Below, one piece after another: positions 1 through 44,477 of a stretch of DNA of 64,000 nt. The notes under the pieces were generated by a model. That model made no database searches, was not told the DNA's origin, and saw only the letters and a program-made list of their open reading frames with translations. Made by a program: the position numbers and the translations under genes. This DNA is from Datnioides undecimradiatus (lineage: Eukaryota; Chordata; Actinopteri; Lobotiformes; Datnioididae), in contig WARS01003070.1 of the NCBI GenBank assembly GCA_008933995.1, positions 298,775-362,774 of the forward strand. Reading direction: 5' to 3'. The stretch's first letter is position 1. Every line of letters starts with the position of its first letter.

Positions 1-457
1 CCCCCCCCCCCCCGGTCGGTTTTCTTGCCGGGCTGCTGCTGCTTTGCGCGCTGCGGGGCCACACTGCAATCGCACAGAGGAGGAAGAGGAGAAACCCGCG
101 GAGCGACAGGGGGGCAGCCTGAGCCAGAGCGGCGGAGAGGCACGACTTAAAAACAGCGACGACCCAGAGGAGGAGGGTTTGGACGCGCCGTCACCGCACG
201 GATAACAGATACCTCAGAAGCAGCAGAAGGCGGAGACGCGTCACACCGCGCTGTTCCTCCCTCCATCTCTGTCTCCGCTTTCCAGGGGAACCGAAGAAGA
301 GCTGAAAAAACCGACGAGGACGCGCAGAGAGGAGGTCTTGTTGGGAATCTCGGAGCGCAAAACGACGAACGACGCGGTGTTGGAAGCCTCCCCCCCTCCC
401 CTCCCGCACCAGGGCCGATTCTCCGTTTTCTAGCAGCCAGCTCGGCGCGGCGACACC
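1..457 (+). promoter_or_regulatory. stx1b: stx1b 5' untranslated region and proximal promoter (CpG-rich)
   Basis: This GC- and CpG-rich stretch lies directly upstream of the syntaxin-1B start codon at 458. It opens with a 13-base C run and contains GA-rich purine tracts. No convincing TATA box is visible, as expected of a CpG-type promoter. The transcription start cannot be placed from sequence alone. Open frames on the other strand here (for example 147-707) have no recognisable domain and look like by-products of GC richness. Confidence 0.6.
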
Positions 458-32859
<32,402 letters not shown>

Positions 32860-35800
32860 GATGCTCCGCCTCCTGCCGCTGCAACAACCGACCAACCGTC
32901 TGACCGCCAGCAGAGAAGAGAAACACCGACGACAACAACAACAACACAAAAACTTGAAACACAAATGCAAGACAGATAACCAATCAGCTAGGAAGAGATA
33001 ACAATCCAATCACAGATAAGAGGAAACACCGCAGGGTTGGGTGGGGTTCAAAAAACAAAGACAAAAAAAACAAACACGCCATCACATAATCGCTGACTAT
33101 ACATAACGTATGTGAAAAGAGGGTACAGATAAACCTATTTATTACAGATGTACATGTAAATGTATTGAACATATGAAGCAACACATGGGTTAGCCACCTG
33201 TAAAAATACGACCTATAATATGACATATACTTGTTTGTTTGTTTGTTTTGCCTTTTTTTCTTATTTTTTAACAGTTTCTTTCGTTTTTTTGAGAGTCTCC
33301 GGGCAGCGACAGTGACTGCTGCCGGGTGGGAGTTCTGCAGGACGAGCGTTCCAGAGCCGACCTTTTGTTTGACCATTGGCCCCTCACATTCATTCCCTGA
33401 TAAAAGGTTCTGGAACCAAGAACCTTCGACAACATTGCAGAACTCGTTCTCAATAAACCAGCCTGAGTTCCCAGTTTTAGGGTCGCTGAGGACAGAAACA
33501 TCTTTTCAGCTCCGGAACACTGTGCTGCATTCCAGAGGAGAGCATTCCGGAATGCTGTCAGCAATGCCGGGACATTCCGGAATGCTGTCAGCAATGCCGG
33601 GACATTCCGGAATGCTGTCAGTAATGATGTTTTGGAATGCTTTACTGCAGGACACGCACCCGCTGGCTTTGGCAGAACCAACTTTGTCCCCGTGTTTCTG
33701 GGAGGGAGGGACCGACCTCGCTGTCGGCTCAGATGCTTTTTTAGACCACCTCTCATTGGTTGCTCATTCCTGTCATTCACCTCAGTCAGCCTGTTAAATT
33801 AGCTCAGACCTGCCAACATGCCTTTTACAAACCAACACAAATAGAGTGTGACACGCCGCCTACCAAGCTGTTTTTACAGCCAGATGATTGGTTGGGAAAA
33901 CACTGTGGGGAGGGAAGAAGGGGGGTGTCACTGCAACGTGGCAGGTTTCCACGATAATAACCTCCCCTTCCTGTCACACCTATCCAACCAAAGAGCAGGG
34001 GGAGGGAGGGCCTCTGGTTTTCCTGCTGAATTCGATTGGCCAGTGGCAGAGACCGTGACGTTTGACTGACAGGTGAACGGTGGGAAGTTAGGGGGGTAGG
34101 AGGAGGAGGAAGGGTTGAAGGAAGGTGGGAGGAGACGGACAGTCAATCTATGCAGTTTAGATAAGAGAAAGACAACTTGTCCCGCCTCCTCTGCCCAAGA
34201 TAGCCAATGAGGATCGGGGGTTCACACACCGAGCGGCTTATCGACGCCACTGTTCCTCCGGAAGATTCTTAAAAATGAAGAGAACACATTAAAAAGTAAA
34301 GAAGAAAAATAAACTAACATAAAAACATGAAACCAACAAACAAACCAGTCAACAAGCAAGAAGGACAGAATACAACAAGGTGTTGGCGAGCCCTGGTCAC
34401 CTGAGTGTTGTGGTAGTATTGTTGCTTTTCTGTTTATTATTGGGGAACGTTTGTTGCTTCGTTGTTCCGTGGTGCTGCTGTTTTGTTGCGTGCGTGACGT
34501 GTCCCGTGACATATCGGCCTGACGTCGGTTCCTGTTTTGTCGTATGGTTTGATGCATTTGCCTGTTTCCTCCCTGCAGATCTCCTTCTCCTGCCTGAGTG
34601 TGTGTTTGGGTAATTGTAATGTTTCATTGACACCATTTAAATGGCTGAGTTGCACAGGTTGCTACTGAACAAGAGAGGCATTCCCCACTGGTGGAAGGTA
34701 GAACATGTGACACACACGCACACACATTTACATGCATTCGCAGCAATGCACAAGCATGAACACATCCTATGTTTAATGGTTCACTGATTAAACCCATGTT
34801 ACACATGTTTGACCGGGTGGCTTAGCATGCTTTAGCATTAGCTTGTGTTGCGTGTAGAAGCTGTATGTTCACTCACAACTTTTCTGCTTTTTCTTAAAAC
34901 TAAAGACACTTTCTGTCCAAATTGAAATTAAAGAAGACAAGAAATGTGACTTATAATTCGAGTAGACCTGCATGTTAGGATTTTTTATTAGCATTTTCCA
35001 GATAGCATTAGCAGTTAGTTTTAGATGAAATGTTGACCTCCATGCTGCTCCTGATTGGCTCAACACACTGCACACGTGTTTTACATCTCAACGCTTTCTA
35101 TGTTGGATGAGTATGTTTTGTTCTGTTAATGTTCATGTGATCTGGTTGTGATGTAAAACAAGTGTGTGTGTTGCTTCAAACTGGACTCAGTCATGTGACG
35201 CTGGTTTAAACAGTCGTCGTGTGTTCAGGCTCTGTGATACAGGGGTACGTCTGCCTCTGTTGAGGCCTAAACTGGACGATCCTGCACGGTTACATTATCG
35301 TCAAGGTAACAACAGACACAAAAACAGATGTTACCTGGTGTCAAAGCAATAAAGTCCATTTGTTAAGTTAAGTTTGATTTAGCAGAAAATGTGTTAGCAA
35401 GCTAGCTCTCTGCGGGGTTGTTTCCTTTCTTTCACGTGATGGACATGAACTTCTCTCAACTGAATCAACTTTTAACTGAAAACATGTAAAGTCACTTTGA
35501 AGCTCATAACAAATAACTGAACCCAAAACGAGATCATGTAAGCCCGTTAGCTGCTACATGATGGAGCGAAGCATAGACAAAAAGAAGATGTTGTTCTTTT
35601 TGGTAGTTATTGGTTTCAGGTGTGATGCTGAGTTGGTCTTCAGCCTCAGGTTTGGAGAAGAGCGATGGTGGGAGGTTTGAGTTCATTCTTTGAATCCCAA
35701 AAAACCAAAACCAAAGCTTTGCAAACACCCCCCAAAGCCCTTCAAGCAGTGAAACCCAGTAGATGTTTGTTCAGATGAACCTTTTCTCTGCTGCTGTGTC

Positions 35801-36185
35801 ATTCATGGCTTCATTCTGTGGAACAAACTCGGAATCTTTCCATGAATGGATGAAAGAAACCATTTCTCTCCCGTCAATCAAACCCTTGTTTTAACTGTAT
35901 TTCCCAGGTGTCTTTGGGCTCCAAAATTAAACTGACTTCCCTGTTGGTTGTTTCCCAAAGTCAGCACATTTTACTGCAACCAATCACGGTGCTTCATTCA
36001 CCACCTGTCAATGACATCACAAACTCAGCCATATTTAGAATCAGTTCAGTGTTTTTGATGGGCGGTGGTTGTCAAGGTGACGTCATGGTCGTCACGGTAG
36101 TCTTGCAGTGGTTTCGGCGGTGGCCGTGAATCAGTGGTGTGAGGATGCTGTCGTAGCACCAGCCAGCTTGTTGACACTGATGTTT

Positions 36186-36219
<34 letters not shown>

Positions 36220-39200
36220 TTTCCTATAAAGGTCTTGTTCCTGTTTGGCCGCCATCCATCTGGCCCTGCCACCATCGTCCTGGGACAGAAAACCCGGACA
36301 AACATGACAAAACCGTGCAGCCATTAAGGTTACGGGTGATTAAAAGGACTCGGGGAAGGTTAGGAAGTTTGTCCGAGTCTTCGTCCCGCGTCCTCTCGTC
36401 TTCCCTCTCACCGTTTGTGTTGTAGATGTTTGGTTGTACAAAAAGACAACATTGATGATCTGGAGTCTGCCCCTTCCCATTCCCAGCAGACCGCCCACCC
36501 CGTTCTGTGTAATAATGATAATAATAATAAAAAAGGCATGCAAAAGCGTGGAGTTTGCATGATGGTGTTTTTTGTGCCCCACCCTGACCTGCCCTCCATG
36601 TCGTGCACTTTACCGCTTATCAGACCTGACTTGGTTAGTGCGTTAGCTAACCGCTGTACTTACTCTGCATTCACTCTGTTCTTTATTTCGAGGTCGGACA
36701 AATGTCAGTGTGCGCTTTCTTTGGGAAAGCAACTGGATTTTAAGGCATTTTTGTTCGAGGGTTGATGTTTAAATGTGAACCTGTGAAAGTCTGAACTTTA
36801 AAACTCGTCCTGCTTCCCCCAACATCAACCTGCGACCCTGCTGGGTGACATCACTGTTGCCGACTCATCTCTGTTTGCTTTCACAGTTGCGTTCGTGTTG
36901 TGTTCCTGTGGAGGAATCGTCCCCACAGATGTTGATTATTGTTCAGTATGAAACCTCCAAGCTAACCTCCGCCCGGCCTGGTGTGTGTGTTTGCAGCATG
37001 CCTCCCTAACTCTTTTAACTGGTGCGTGATTGCGTGAACGTGTGCTGTTTAGTTTTGATGTGCGAAGCGTCCGATCGCAGGTCCGCGGTTCGTTTGACGA
37101 ACTCCACTTTGTTTATTGTGACAGATGGGAAGAGAAATGAGATCAGACATGTTTATGGACACCATGATCACTGTTATTATTCTATTGAAATTCAAACCAA
37201 AGCGTTTTTTGCCCTCCCCTCATGTGTTCTCAAAATGTTTGCCGCTAATATCAAAGAGCACAACGCGAGTCAAGTTTACACTGAGATGATGCGCCTCACA
37301 AATGGTTGGAAAAAAATATTTAATGACAACAAAAAAAAAAATCAGACGCTACCGTAACCATAAAACAAAAGCCCAGCCCCCCCTGCCCACCACCAGCCCT
37401 CAATGCATGTTGGTCTGTCCGCCAATCAAACCGACAAAGCTAACCAATAGTTATTGCCACAACAACAATGTCTGCCTCCGCACCCCCTCTCCTTTTCACC
37501 TGTAGATGTTAGTTTGTGGTCTGATTAGTGGAAAATGTGACACATAATCATCTGTGAAAATAAAATTAGCATACGTTCTCTTTTTCCTGCACTCGAGGTG
37601 TCTACGGAGACCACGGTGATGCTTTCTGATTCTACTGATTAATCGCTGTTCTTCTCATTCTTTTCATCTTCTATAGAGCTTGTTTAGCTGTGTTCACGCC
37701 ACAGGATTAATGCTTCGCTGCAGGTTTTAAGGCTTCGTTAGCTAATTGCTGGCTGCCTGAAGGGTCAAAGCCAACCAACCAACCAAAGCCTCATCTCCAA
37801 AGTCTGGACGTATTCGTGGTTAGCAGTCATGTTCACACCAAAAGCGTAAAAACCTTCAGGTGAATTATGATGAAGCAGCGCTATCTAAGCACACTTTTTT
37901 GTAATTGTCCCAATCGTATCGTCATGACTGTTGCGTCACTTCTTGATTATTTCCCGCAGCTTTGCTTATTATCTCGACTGCACGCTGTCACACAACCACA
38001 CATTCATAAGACAGCTAGTTAGCGAACTTGCTAGCAACAGCTACTCCCTACTGCATTAACGGCCCAAACTCCAGACCCCAGACAGCAAATACTGGTTAGC
38101 TAACATTACTATGTTGCACGAGGACGTTTGGAATCTTAATTGTCATTACTTATGTTTCTGACTCATGTTCATGCCACTTTCTCTGCACAGTCAGTGTAAA
38201 ACTACACACAAACTAACGTGTTGATTCCACAGATGTAAATGATCATGCAGCCATTTTAGCATGCAGCTTCCTGTTGAGCGTCGCAGTGGGGAAACAAACG
38301 GCGGAGTGATATTGTCATGCAGAGTCTGTTGCTCGTAGCTGACGGGCAGCCATAAACCTGCAGGAAGCATTTTCCTGTGAGCAAAGACCACAGCCTTCAC
38401 CTGGAGTCACATATATAAGCAAGAATATCTAATATATATAAGTCTCACACCAACATACTGCATTTCTATAACCGTGTGTGGCTGCGGAGCCAGTCCTGCT
38501 TCTGTTGGTGGTGTACAGTTTTGTCAGAGCAGGGCACACAAAGCAGAAAAAAATCATCTGGAGAGAGTTTGGCTGCGACACCACGACTCCAAAGACTGAC
38601 TTAGCATTAGCCATTAGCCACTATCCCATGTGCAGAAGTGACTTGTTGACATATTGTTCCACACAGGTGGTGAGGATTGGCATGTAGTTCCTGTAGTCTG
38701 AGGTCATTTCATCACACCTGTGTGGTGTCAATTCGCTCTGCGGTGAGTTCTGCTAACCTTTGCAGCGGCGCAGTGTCTGCATCTGCAGGCCGGTGTCTGT
38801 CTTCCAAGTTTATACTCAACAGACGCCGAGTTCAGAGACTCTGAGGATTCAAGTCAGTTGCGCTTTGTTCGTCCTTAGTCGGGTGATGAAACTCTTCTCC
38901 ATGATGATTTTTGTCTTCCTGAAACAATTTGCAAAAACCAAAACCTGTTCAGTGCCCTGCTCTGGATGATGCTCCAATGAAAACGTATGTTCGTTTGTTT
39001 GTTTGTCGTGGCTTCAACCAGTTGCGACTTGATATTAACTGTTGTTCCTGATTTGTTAAGTGAAGCTCCACCCGTCCGTCCTTCTGTTCTCTTCATTGTA
39101 CGAGACAGTATTTCAGTTTGGATCAGTGTTTATTTCCCTAGTGGGAGGGGTGGGATGAGTCTGGGGGAGGGGCCATGAAAACAGACCACGACCACATGGT

Positions 39201-41430
39201 CTCTGCCATAGCAAGTAGGAAAGACACTTAAATAACATTGTTATTAACATTATTATTATTATTATTATTACTACCATAACGGACAAATAAAATGCAGTAA
39301 AACATTTGCAAAAACCCAGAAGGAGAACGAACGGCTTCACACAAAGTGATCAAACTAACATGGAACTTTAAAAAAGGGAGGTTATGATGATTCTATAATA
39401 GCAATGATTTAAAGAAGTACAAACGGAGTTATGTTATCATCAATAATAGTAGTAATATTGAATATTGAATGCTCGCAATTTTGTCAAACTGAAACTGGAT
39501 TCTTTGTGTTATGTAATTATTGTAAATAACTTCAAAGAGAGAAAAAATGACTTGCATGTCTATGTATAAATCTACTGAGATATCTATTCCTGTCAAAGTT
39601 GACCAGCAGCTCAGTCTCTGTCCTCTTTCAAGCCCCCCTCAAACACCGCTGGGTCTTAGCTCCGCCCCCCCAACCCCATCGCATCGCCTGTTACCTTTCC
39701 GTGTGTGAGAGACGACGACAGGCAGACAGAGAAACATTGTCCTCGTCACCGCGCTCAGTCCAGACGCTGCGTTCACACCAACGTCACCTTTCACACCCAA
39801 ACAAAGAATACGTCTGATGGCGCTTTAATGTCGCCAGGCGCCGACTGAGACGTTTGTTTGTCTCTACTCTGTCAGACAGACGCCGGCATGTATCTGCAGG
39901 TGTTTCCTGGTGTAAACACAGCCACACCTCTGTCCATCACCCCTGTTCCAGAGGCTCCGCCCACTGGCTCCTCTGATGAAAGTGCTTCCCTCCATATTAG
40001 GAAAATTAACCCCGCCTCCAGGCCCTTTCAGGCCATGCCCCCAGATCACTTTGGACGCCCTGTCAGCGGGTTTCCGAACTCTCTCTCTCTCTGTCCGACT
40101 CAATGTCTCTCACCCACAGCAGCCAAACCTCTCACTTTAAACTTGGTCTCGTTGCCTGTCGGTTTCCCCAGAGCTCAGCCAGCAACTCACAGCTGACATC
40201 AACCTGCTAACCGCTAATACTTTGATTAGCATAAGCAGCTCTTAGATGTGTCACAGCGCCATGTTGCTTATACTCATCGGGCCTGTGATGTAAACATGGA
40301 GATTACCATGACAAAACCAAACACATCTCGATGAAACCTCGTCCACAAAGCCGCCGTCCCTAATGTAAGATGCCTGATTTCCAACTGATCTTCTTCCTGC
40401 TCCTCATAGATTCACACAACAACCACAATCGACCATCTGTGGACCACCAAGGCCTGAGTCCTGTTTCCCAAAACCATGTTTGGGCAAACAGGATCTGCAT
40501 CTGGTCATCGGTCAACATCACTGATGTTGAATAGCCGTGTGAGAACAAGGCGCAGATCAGTTGTAAAATCAGGTTTTTCTGCAGACGTACCTCAAACAGC
40601 TGCCGCCGTCTTCCTTCCTCGAGTCCTCATCCGGTTCCTGGAGGAGGTCTGAGCCTCAGTTTCTCCAGGGTGTCGCTCGAAGGTCAAACAGAATACCAGA
40701 CCTTTGTTTTGTTTCTTTTTTGAAACGATCTCAAACTGAAGCGGCTCAGACTCGTTCGGAGGAAGTTCACTAAATGATTCTGGACGTGGTCTGAGAGCGG
40801 CGCCGCGCCTTTGACGGGTTTGCAGAACACGGTCCTCCCAGACTCACCACCTGATACGGGCCTGGTCTCCAACCTCGACAGGCCTACCGCAAAAAAGCGT
40901 GCAATATTCAGAGAAACAAGGGCTTTCTTTCTCGCGCTGAGGCGTACAGGGCCGGTCGGTTCGCCCAGACCTCCTGCAGGACCCCACGCAACCGAATCAC
41001 CCACCTCAGTAAGTTAACCCCCCCCGTGTTTCATAGTTGAGAAGGACGAATCAGAGCACTCTCGGGGGAAACTGGCGGGCGAGGGATGTGAGGAGATCTT
41101 TAATTGGCCGCAGCAGGAAGAGGACAGGGCTGTCGCTCTTCACTTGCAACTTTGGCGGGAAATGCAACTTGTGTCCCGTTTTTTTTGTGTGTGTATGTGT
41201 GCGTAGCGTAATGTAAAAGCGATCTGTCCCCCCCCACCCCCGCTCTCCCCCTAAAAGAAAACACCCGTTGGCTGTTCTGTTTTAGTTCATGTGGCGATGC
41301 CAAGTATTGCCCCCCGACTTTACCCATTTCCCCCCCACCCCCCTCTCTCTCTTCATGGATCTTTAAGATGACAACTCTATGCAGATGCTGTCTTTTATAA
41401 GTGTGTCAAAATTTTAATTTAAAATAAAAA
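32860..41430 (+). other. stx1b: Probable long 3' untranslated region of stx1b and downstream sequence
   Basis: No coding frame with recognisable homology exists between the stx1b stop and about 44 kb. Poly(A) signals AATAAA occur near 33452, 34309, 35347, 36518, 37559, 39284 and 41424. The T/A-rich stretch at about 41390-41440 ending aaaataaaaac is a candidate distal end, which would give a 3' region of about 8.6 kb; long 3' regions are known for this gene in mammals. How far the transcript extends is inference. A (TG)n run is at about 36190-36218 and an ATT run at 39248-39270. Confidence 0.45.
33541..33630. repeat. 30-bp tandem triplication after the stx1b stop
   Basis: Three 30-bp units start at 33541, 33571 and 33601, each with acattccggaatgctgtca then gcaatgccgg; the third decays after gtaatg. 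Every unit carries the palindrome cattccggaatg, in other words two inverted CATTCC (TEAD-type) sites. It lies about 680 bp past the stx1b stop, probably in the 3' untranslated region. Confidence 0.93.
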
Positions 41431-44064
41431 CTAAAAAAAACAAACCCTGACAGAAATATTGAAACGATAACAAAACATGAATAAAGAAAAGGATTGTTCA
41501 GTGTACCCCGCCCGCCTCACACGACCCTTATTGATTTGTGTCTTTTTAATCCATCGGTCACTCACAGAGACACTCACTTCCTGCCTGGACTACAGACACT
41601 TCCTGTTGGTCTTTCACAGTAAAGGTCATGCAGTAAAGGATTCGCTCTCTGACAGGAAGTCTTACTTTGTATTTCAAACTCATGAAACTTTATCGACAAC
41701 GACACAGAGCTAGCTAAAAGGCTACGTTTGTATTAGCTAACACTCATTTCTGGAGATTGACTCTTTATGGAGGCGTGTCAGTGCGGCTGAGTCAGAACAA
41801 GCTGCCGTTCAGCTTCACGCTTTTATTTCTGCTTCTAGTTTCTGTTTAAATCGTTTTCCATCTGGAAATAACATCAATTTGTTGATTATATAAAAGTGAT
41901 ACAGAGGAACAACAACACATCATCATCAAACCAAACGCCACTGAGAGTCTACAGTTGTTTCTACAGGACACTGTCGGCCATGTTGCATCGCCAACGGATC
42001 ATTGAGACGTCTGTGATCAAAGAAACCAGGAAACAGGAACCAGAGCTCAGCCACAATCAGACAGCTTCCCCTGACTGGGACTGATTATAATGATGAGAAG
42101 ATAAAAACACTGTCAGACATTAAAAAGAGTTATCGTTTCATAATTATGACAAGATTCACAATTTGTCCTGATTAAGAGATCGAATAATTATAATTTCATC
42201 ATTGAAAAAACATTTATTTCTCATAAAAACGTTAAAATCTTCTCCTAATTATCCGACCTGCAGTTCCTCACAACAACTTCATAATGTTCAGTATTTATAT
42301 TTCACAGTTTCAAAGCAATGCGACACATTTCTGTAATTATTAACCTGTGGGACAGAGAATCATGGGAAATGAAGTTTTTGTCTTCGTGTCTGAGTCGAAA
42401 CAAAATGGCCGCCGTGCTGCAGCAGTTTCCCTATGAACCTGAAGCAGACGCATCATCTCATCTCACTCAGGTATCTGTCGCCATTTCCAGACGTCAGAGT
42501 GTGGTCGGCGTTGTGATCAAAACAAACAAACAAACAATCGTCATCATTTTTACAAACTTGACTGTTCTTCAGTTCAAACCTCAAACTAACTACAAATGTG
42601 AAGAAACTGCTGGACACTCCTGTACCGCCTGGCAGGAGGAGAACAACCTCAGCGTCACCTCTGCCCACCAGGAAACCCTCCACCAATCACGGCTCAGTGG
42701 ATCAGCTGTGTACGGAAACCCGTTTACGCCATAAATAGGAAAAAAAAAACAAATTAAAGTTTTATTTATTATTATAAAAAGTTATTTTCTCTGATATTTG
42801 TGACATTCACTCATAATTTGAAGAAACTATCAGCAGCTGTGAGACTGATTAATTATAAAATGTTCATGATCAATAATCAATAGATGACTGAGCTCATTAA
42901 TAACAGGAAGTTTCTCATTCATTTGTATTGATGACACTCGATTGTAATTATGACACAATTAGTGACATTTAATGAAGGTCTAACTCGTATCTTGTTACAA
43001 GTTACTGATTTAATTGATTCAATTTAATCTCACAGTAATGATAAGTGATAACGATCTGAGATGCAGCTAAAACAACAATTACATTTTCCTGATAAAGAGC
43101 GACATGTTGTCATGAGAAACAAAAACATTTTATCATATTTATGACTCAGGATTTTGTAATTACAACATGTTTCTCGTTACATCTCAAAGCAATGAGAAAT
43201 TATTCATAAGTCATAATTAAAGGATTAATAACTTTCTCATTATGTGTCACAATCACTGAGTTTACATCATTCGTAGTTTACATCATTCGTAGGCTGATTC
43301 TAAAGTAGTCTAGTAGTACAATATATTTAATTATTAGACATGATGCCATAATTTTGTAATTTTAATTAATTCGATTTTAAAGTGAATAATTAAAAACATG
43401 CACAGGGGAGTTTGTTTCATCAGGGCACTAATGGGCTTCCGTACAAAACAGGTTAATGAGTGAATGACAGCAGCAGAAACGCACTGATTCACTGAGACCC
43501 ACTGATGATGTCACACTGTCCCGGACTCTGATCATCCTCGAATGTCTCACTGTGCTGTCAATTCAGGACGACCTGAATGCATCGAACAGCCACAGATCCG
43601 TGTTGCATTAAATGTCGGACAGTTTTTTAACGTCTGAAGTACAAAAACTGAAAATCTCTTCATGTCGTCAGGTCCTAGAGTCAGTTGTACCAAAATTAAT
43701 CAAATCATTTGTGGAAATGACCTGTTGAATCCACGTGGTTTGAAGTAATTAAACAGAACGTCACATGATCTGAGACGGAGACATTACCTTGGTCGATTCA
43801 GCCTGTGATTGTCAATAAAGTTATAAAGAGTTTGAATAATTCACACTTTGTGTTTTGTGTCACATGACCCACGAGCCTCTGCTGTTGTTGCAGATGTGTC
43901 AGTCACAGCAGCACTAACGTTTAGCTCGCTGCTAAAGGTATTGTAGGTGAAATGCACCCTGGGAGTTGTAGTTCTCCTCAGATGAACTCATGAACGTGTC
44001 TGTGCTTTGAATCCGGTCAAATCTCGATTCAACCTGAAGCTTCAGGTGAAACATTTGGTCTGGT
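41431..44064. other. Intergenic sequence between stx1b and the zinc-finger copy
   Basis: AT-rich, no exon recognised. It contains an ACACTTCCTGTTGG then CTTTCACAGTAAAGG motif at about 41598-41636 and a strong ZNF143-like site at 43952-43973. A 16-bp perfect palindrome (acctgaagcttcaggt) is at 44032-44047, just past the zinc-finger stop. Confidence 0.5.
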
Positions 44065-44477
44065 TCAGACAAGCAGTCTGGAAGTCACTGTGTGGAAGGC
44101 GGACGATGACCCTCTGGACAGCAGCGGACTCCGCCAGTGCACCTTCATGTGGTGCCTCAGGTTGGACTGTGAGGTGAAGCGCTTGTCGCACTGCTGGCAG
44201 GAGAACGGCTTCTCCTTGGTGTGGATGCGTTGATGGGACACGAGCGCCGTGGACACCCGGAACGATTTGCCACAGTCGGGGCAGCGGTAGCGTTTGGGCT
44301 CGGTGTGGATCCGTCGGTGGTTCTTGAAGGACATCAGGTTTGGGAACTCCTTCTGGCAGGAGCTGCAGAAGTAGGTCCCGGTCTTGTGGCTGTTCTTGTG
44401 GTTGAGCAGGGAGCTGGCGTGGCGGTAAGACCGACCGCACTGGCTGCAGACGAAACTCCTGGTCGAACCTGGTGGAT
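44065..44477 (-). CDS. Duplicate of the last four zinc fingers of znf646 (exon-like, status unclear)
   Basis: An open segment with four intact C2H2 fingers (CSQCGRSYRHASSLLNHKNS, CSSCQKEFPNLMSFKNHRRI, CPDCGKSFRVSTALVSHQRI, CQQCDKRFTSQSNLRHHMKV, each completed by its last His), then a unique tail ending LLV and a stop at 44065. It closely copies the end of the znf646 terminal exon: over one stretch of about 90 bases only two differ. A good acceptor (tctcctctcag) lies at 44478-44479, but it enters in phase 1, whereas znf646 coding exons 1 and 2 both end two bases into a codon. A weaker acceptor (tcgtctgcag, exon from 44443) would fit the phase but removes the first zinc-binding Cys. It may be the last exon of a separate gene, an alternative terminal exon with an unseen partner, or a dead partial duplication. 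Confidence 0.55.

Noticed and set aside
42318..42734. 138-codon plus-strand frame
   Set aside because: No domain or homolog is recognisable and the composition matches flanking non-coding DNA.
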